In this document: one piece after another, positions 62,123 to 64,000 of the stretch | Position numbering within the stretch: position 1 is the first letter of the stretch | Layout: the number at the start of each line of letters is the position of its first letter | Assembly: GCA_000696115.1 (NCBI GenBank) | Contig: JJOH01000001.1 | Coordinates: 307,410 to 371,409 of the forward strand | Source: Streptomyces olindensis | Lineage (GTDB): Bacteria; Actinomycetota; Actinomycetes; Streptomycetales; Streptomycetaceae | DNA: 64,000 nt | Direction of reading: 5' to 3' | Position numbers and translations under genes: made by a program | The notes under the pieces: generated by a model | What the model was told of the DNA's origin: nothing | Seen by the model: only the letters and a program-made list of their open reading frames with translations | The model's database searches: none

Positions 62123-64000
62123 TCAGCGCCTGAAGGTGACCGGGAGCTTCGCGGGCTTGGCGCCGGTCGGCGGGACCTGGAGGGACTTCAGTGCGAACTC
62201 CATGACCTGCTTGTAGACGGGGCCGCAGATCTGGCCGCCGAAGTAGCTGCCCTTGGTGGCGTTCTGGATGGCGCAGTAGACGGTGATGCGGGGTTGGTCG
62301 GCGGGCGCGAACCCGGCGAACGACGAGGTGTAGCCCTTGTACTTGCCGGTGGCCGGATCCACGCGGTTGGCCGTGCCCGTCTTGCCCGCGACGCGGTAGC
62401 CGGGGATGCGCGCCTTGGTGCCGGTGCCCTCCTCGTCGTCCACGACGGACTCCAGCATCTGGGCGAGGGTCTTCGCCGTCTTGGCGCTCACGACCCGTGT
62501 CTTCTCGGGCTTGGGGGCGGGGGTGAAGCGGCCGTCGGGGCCCTTGGTGCCCCGGACGAGCGTGGGTTCGACGCGGACGCCGCCGTTGGCGATGGTCGAG
62601 TACACGGACGCCGCCTGCATGGCGTTGATGGAGACGCCCTGGCCGAAAGGGATCGTGTACTGCTGCGAGGTCGACCACTTGTCGGGCGGGGCGAGGATGC
62701 CCGGGGTCTCGCCGGGGAAGCCGAGGCCGGTGTAGCGGCCGAGGCCGAACTTGCGCAGGTAGTCGTAGAGGACCTTGTTGGCCTGGGCCTGGGTCTTGCC
62801 GAGCTGGCCGGTGGCGAGGATGGTGCCGATGTTGCTGGACTTGGCGAGGACGCCGTTGAGCGTCAGGTACCAGGTCGGGTGGTCGACGTCGTCCTTGAAG
62901 AGCCGGTCGCCGCGGTGCAGCCGGTTGGGCACCACGACGTGGGTCATCGGGGTGGCGGCGCCCTCCTCCAGCACGGCCGCCATCGACATGACCTTGGCGG
63001 TGGAGCCGGGCTCGTAGGCGTCCTGGAGGGCGGCGTTGCCGAGGGCGGCCGGGTCGGCGTCGGACAGGTCGTTCGGGTCGAAGCCGGGCGAGTTGGCCAT
63101 GGCCAGGATCTGCCCGGTGCGGGTGTCCTGGACGATGACGTAGCCGCGGTCGGCCGCGGACTCCTTCACCTGGTCGGTGATGGCCTTCTGCGCGGCCCAC
63201 TGGATGTCGCGGTCGATGGTGAGCTCGACGTCGCTGCCGGGGACGGCGGGGGTCTCGGTGGAACCGCCGGCGGTCGGGACGAGTCGGCCGCCGGACTGGG
63301 CGTAACGGATCTTGCCGTCCTTGCCGGCCAGCTGCTTGTTCAGCTGCAGCTCGATGCCGCCGCCGGGCTTGCCCTCGCCGTTGACCCAGCCCAGTATCCC
63401 GGCGGCGAGGTCGCCGCCCGGGTACACGCGCTTGCTGGTGGCGACGGAGAAGACGCCCGCGAGCACGTTGTGCACGGACTTGTCGGTCTCCTCCTTCTTC
63501 GCCAGCGCGGACTTCAGGTCCTTGATCTGCTTCCAGACCTGCGGGGTCTGGCGGGAGGCCAGTTTCACGTAGCGCAGGGCCTTGTTCTTCGGCCGCAGCT
63601 TCTTGACCAGGGTCTCCTGCTCCTGGCCGAGGATGGGCGCGAGCAGGGCCGCCGCCTGCTCGGGGCCGTCGCCGATCTTCAACTGGTCGGGGGCGAACAT
63701 CGTGGGGTCGGCCGTGATGTCGTAGGCGTCCTCGCTGGTCGCCAGGGCCACACCGCTGCGGTCGGTGATCTCGCCCCGGTCCGCCGCCAGCACCTGCCCG
63801 ACATAGCGGTTCTGCTCGGCCTTGGCGGCGTACGTGCTCGCGTCGACGGCCTGCACCTGGAACAGCCGCACGACGAAGGCGATCAGCACCAGCGTGAGCG
63901 CGAGCCCGACCAGACGCAGCCGGGGCCGGGGGCTGCCCAGCCGCAACGGCTTCGGCGCCGCCGTCCGGCCCGGCCCCGGCCGCCGGGCCGGACGGGCACC
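62123..64000 (-). CDS. ftsI: Peptidoglycan D,D-transpeptidase FtsI (PBP3), 5' end outside window
   Basis: The frame is open from the stop at 62123 to the window edge, 625 residues, with no good start visible; a TTG at 63946 is an unlikely initiator. A basic, Pro/Arg-rich cytoplasmic tail precedes the single membrane segment (LVGLALTLVLIAFVVRLFQVQ), then the PBP dimerisation domain and the transpeptidase domain with EPGSTAKVMSM (nucleophile Ser in SxxK), AKSSNIGT (SxN) and VAGKTGTANRV (KTG). It crosslinks septal peptidoglycan with FtsW. It is the first gene of the cluster seen here; ftsL is probably just outside. Confidence 0.96.
   Translation of the reverse strand, partial: GARPARRPGPGRTAAPKPLRLGSPRPRLRLVGLALTLVLIAFVVRLFQVQAVDASTYAAKAEQNRYVGQVLAADRGEITDRSGVALATSEDAYDITADPTMFAPDQLKIGDGPEQAAALLAPILGQEQETLVKKLRPKNKALRYVKLASRQTPQVWKQIKDLKSALAKKEETDKSVHNVLAGVFSVATSKRVYPGGDLAAGILGWVNGEGKPGGGIELQLNKQLAGKDGKIRYAQSGGRLVPTAGGSTETPAVPGSDVELTIDRDIQWAAQKAITDQVKESAADRGYVIVQDTRTGQILAMANSPGFDPNDLSDADPAALGNAALQDAYEPGSTAKVMSMAAVLEEGAATPMTHVVVPNRLHRGDRLFKDDVDHPTWYLTLNGVLAKSSNIGTILATGQLGKTQAQANKVLYDYLRKFGLGRYTGLGFPGETPGILAPPDKWSTSQQYTIPFGQGVSINAMQAASVYSTIANGGVRVEPTLVRGTKGPDGRFTPAPKPEKTRVVSAKTAKTLAQMLESVVDDEEGTGTKARIPGYRVAGKTGTANRVDPATGKYKGYTSSFAGFAPADQPRITVYCAIQNATKGSYFGGQICGPVYKQVMEFALKSLQVPPTGAKPAKLPVTFRR

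Overview
The window reads as chromosomal core DNA of a Streptomyces, close to S. coelicolor/S. lividans. Base composition is very GC-rich, with third codon positions almost always G or C and many GTG or TTG starts. The trp, his, lgt, dnaE, phoD, ileS and division/cell-wall genes lie in the order known for that genus. I recognise about 60 protein genes. I see no tRNA, rRNA, CRISPR array, prophage or complete insertion sequence. The first gene (ADP-ribosylglycohydrolase-like) and the last (ftsI) run off the window edges.

Layout. 1-3250 (+): a tightly coupled trio of ADP-ribosylglycohydrolase, class III CoA-transferase and CitE-like lyase. 3323-12038 (-): lgt, a membrane-anchored DsbA-like protein, trpA, trpB, a small trpM-like gene, trpC, three small membrane-protein genes, trpE and hisI. 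12159-12794 (+): a TIGR03085-type protein. 12880-18590 (-): a his operon hisD-hisC-hisB-orf54-hisH-priA-ridA-hisF, with neighbours mostly joined by 1-4 nt stop/start overlaps. priA probably also supplies the missing TrpF step, which ties the his and trp clusters together. 18770-22775 (+): a large membrane protein carrying the only in-frame TTA codon I found, a TPR-like protein, a LON-substrate-domain protein and a YbaK-type deacylase. 22792-26790 (-): a membrane protein, an ABC exporter pair and a NYN-domain protein. Then a 54-aa basic protein (+), dnaE (-), a DUF2252 protein, a membrane protein, a second DsbA-like protein and phoD (+). 35808-43620 is mixed: a dienelactone-hydrolase-like gene, an MscS channel, an SDR, a Na+/H+ antiporter, a GNAT, an RluD-type pseudouridine synthase, lspA and a DksA/TraR zinc-finger protein with a very long Lys/Ala-rich N-terminus.

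43621-47396: a T-box leader and ileS. The IleRS has a GAHH sequence in place of the usual HxGH motif. 47592-64000 (-): the division and cell-wall cluster, in transcription order ftsI-murE-murF-mraY-murD-ftsW-murG-ftsQ-ftsZ-ylmD-ylmE-sepF-ylmG-divIVA. ftsA is absent and murC is not between murG and ftsQ. That gap instead holds a 187-bp element with perfect 20-bp terminal inverted repeats that looks like a MITE.

Recurring small-scale signals: several genes have a TAnnnT box only 6-8 nt before the start codon, which predicts leaderless mRNAs (12159, 21512, 25491, 34131, 36485). Short direct duplications span the stop codon or gene end in three places (9464, 12794, 60419). GC-rich perfect hairpins separate many transcription units.
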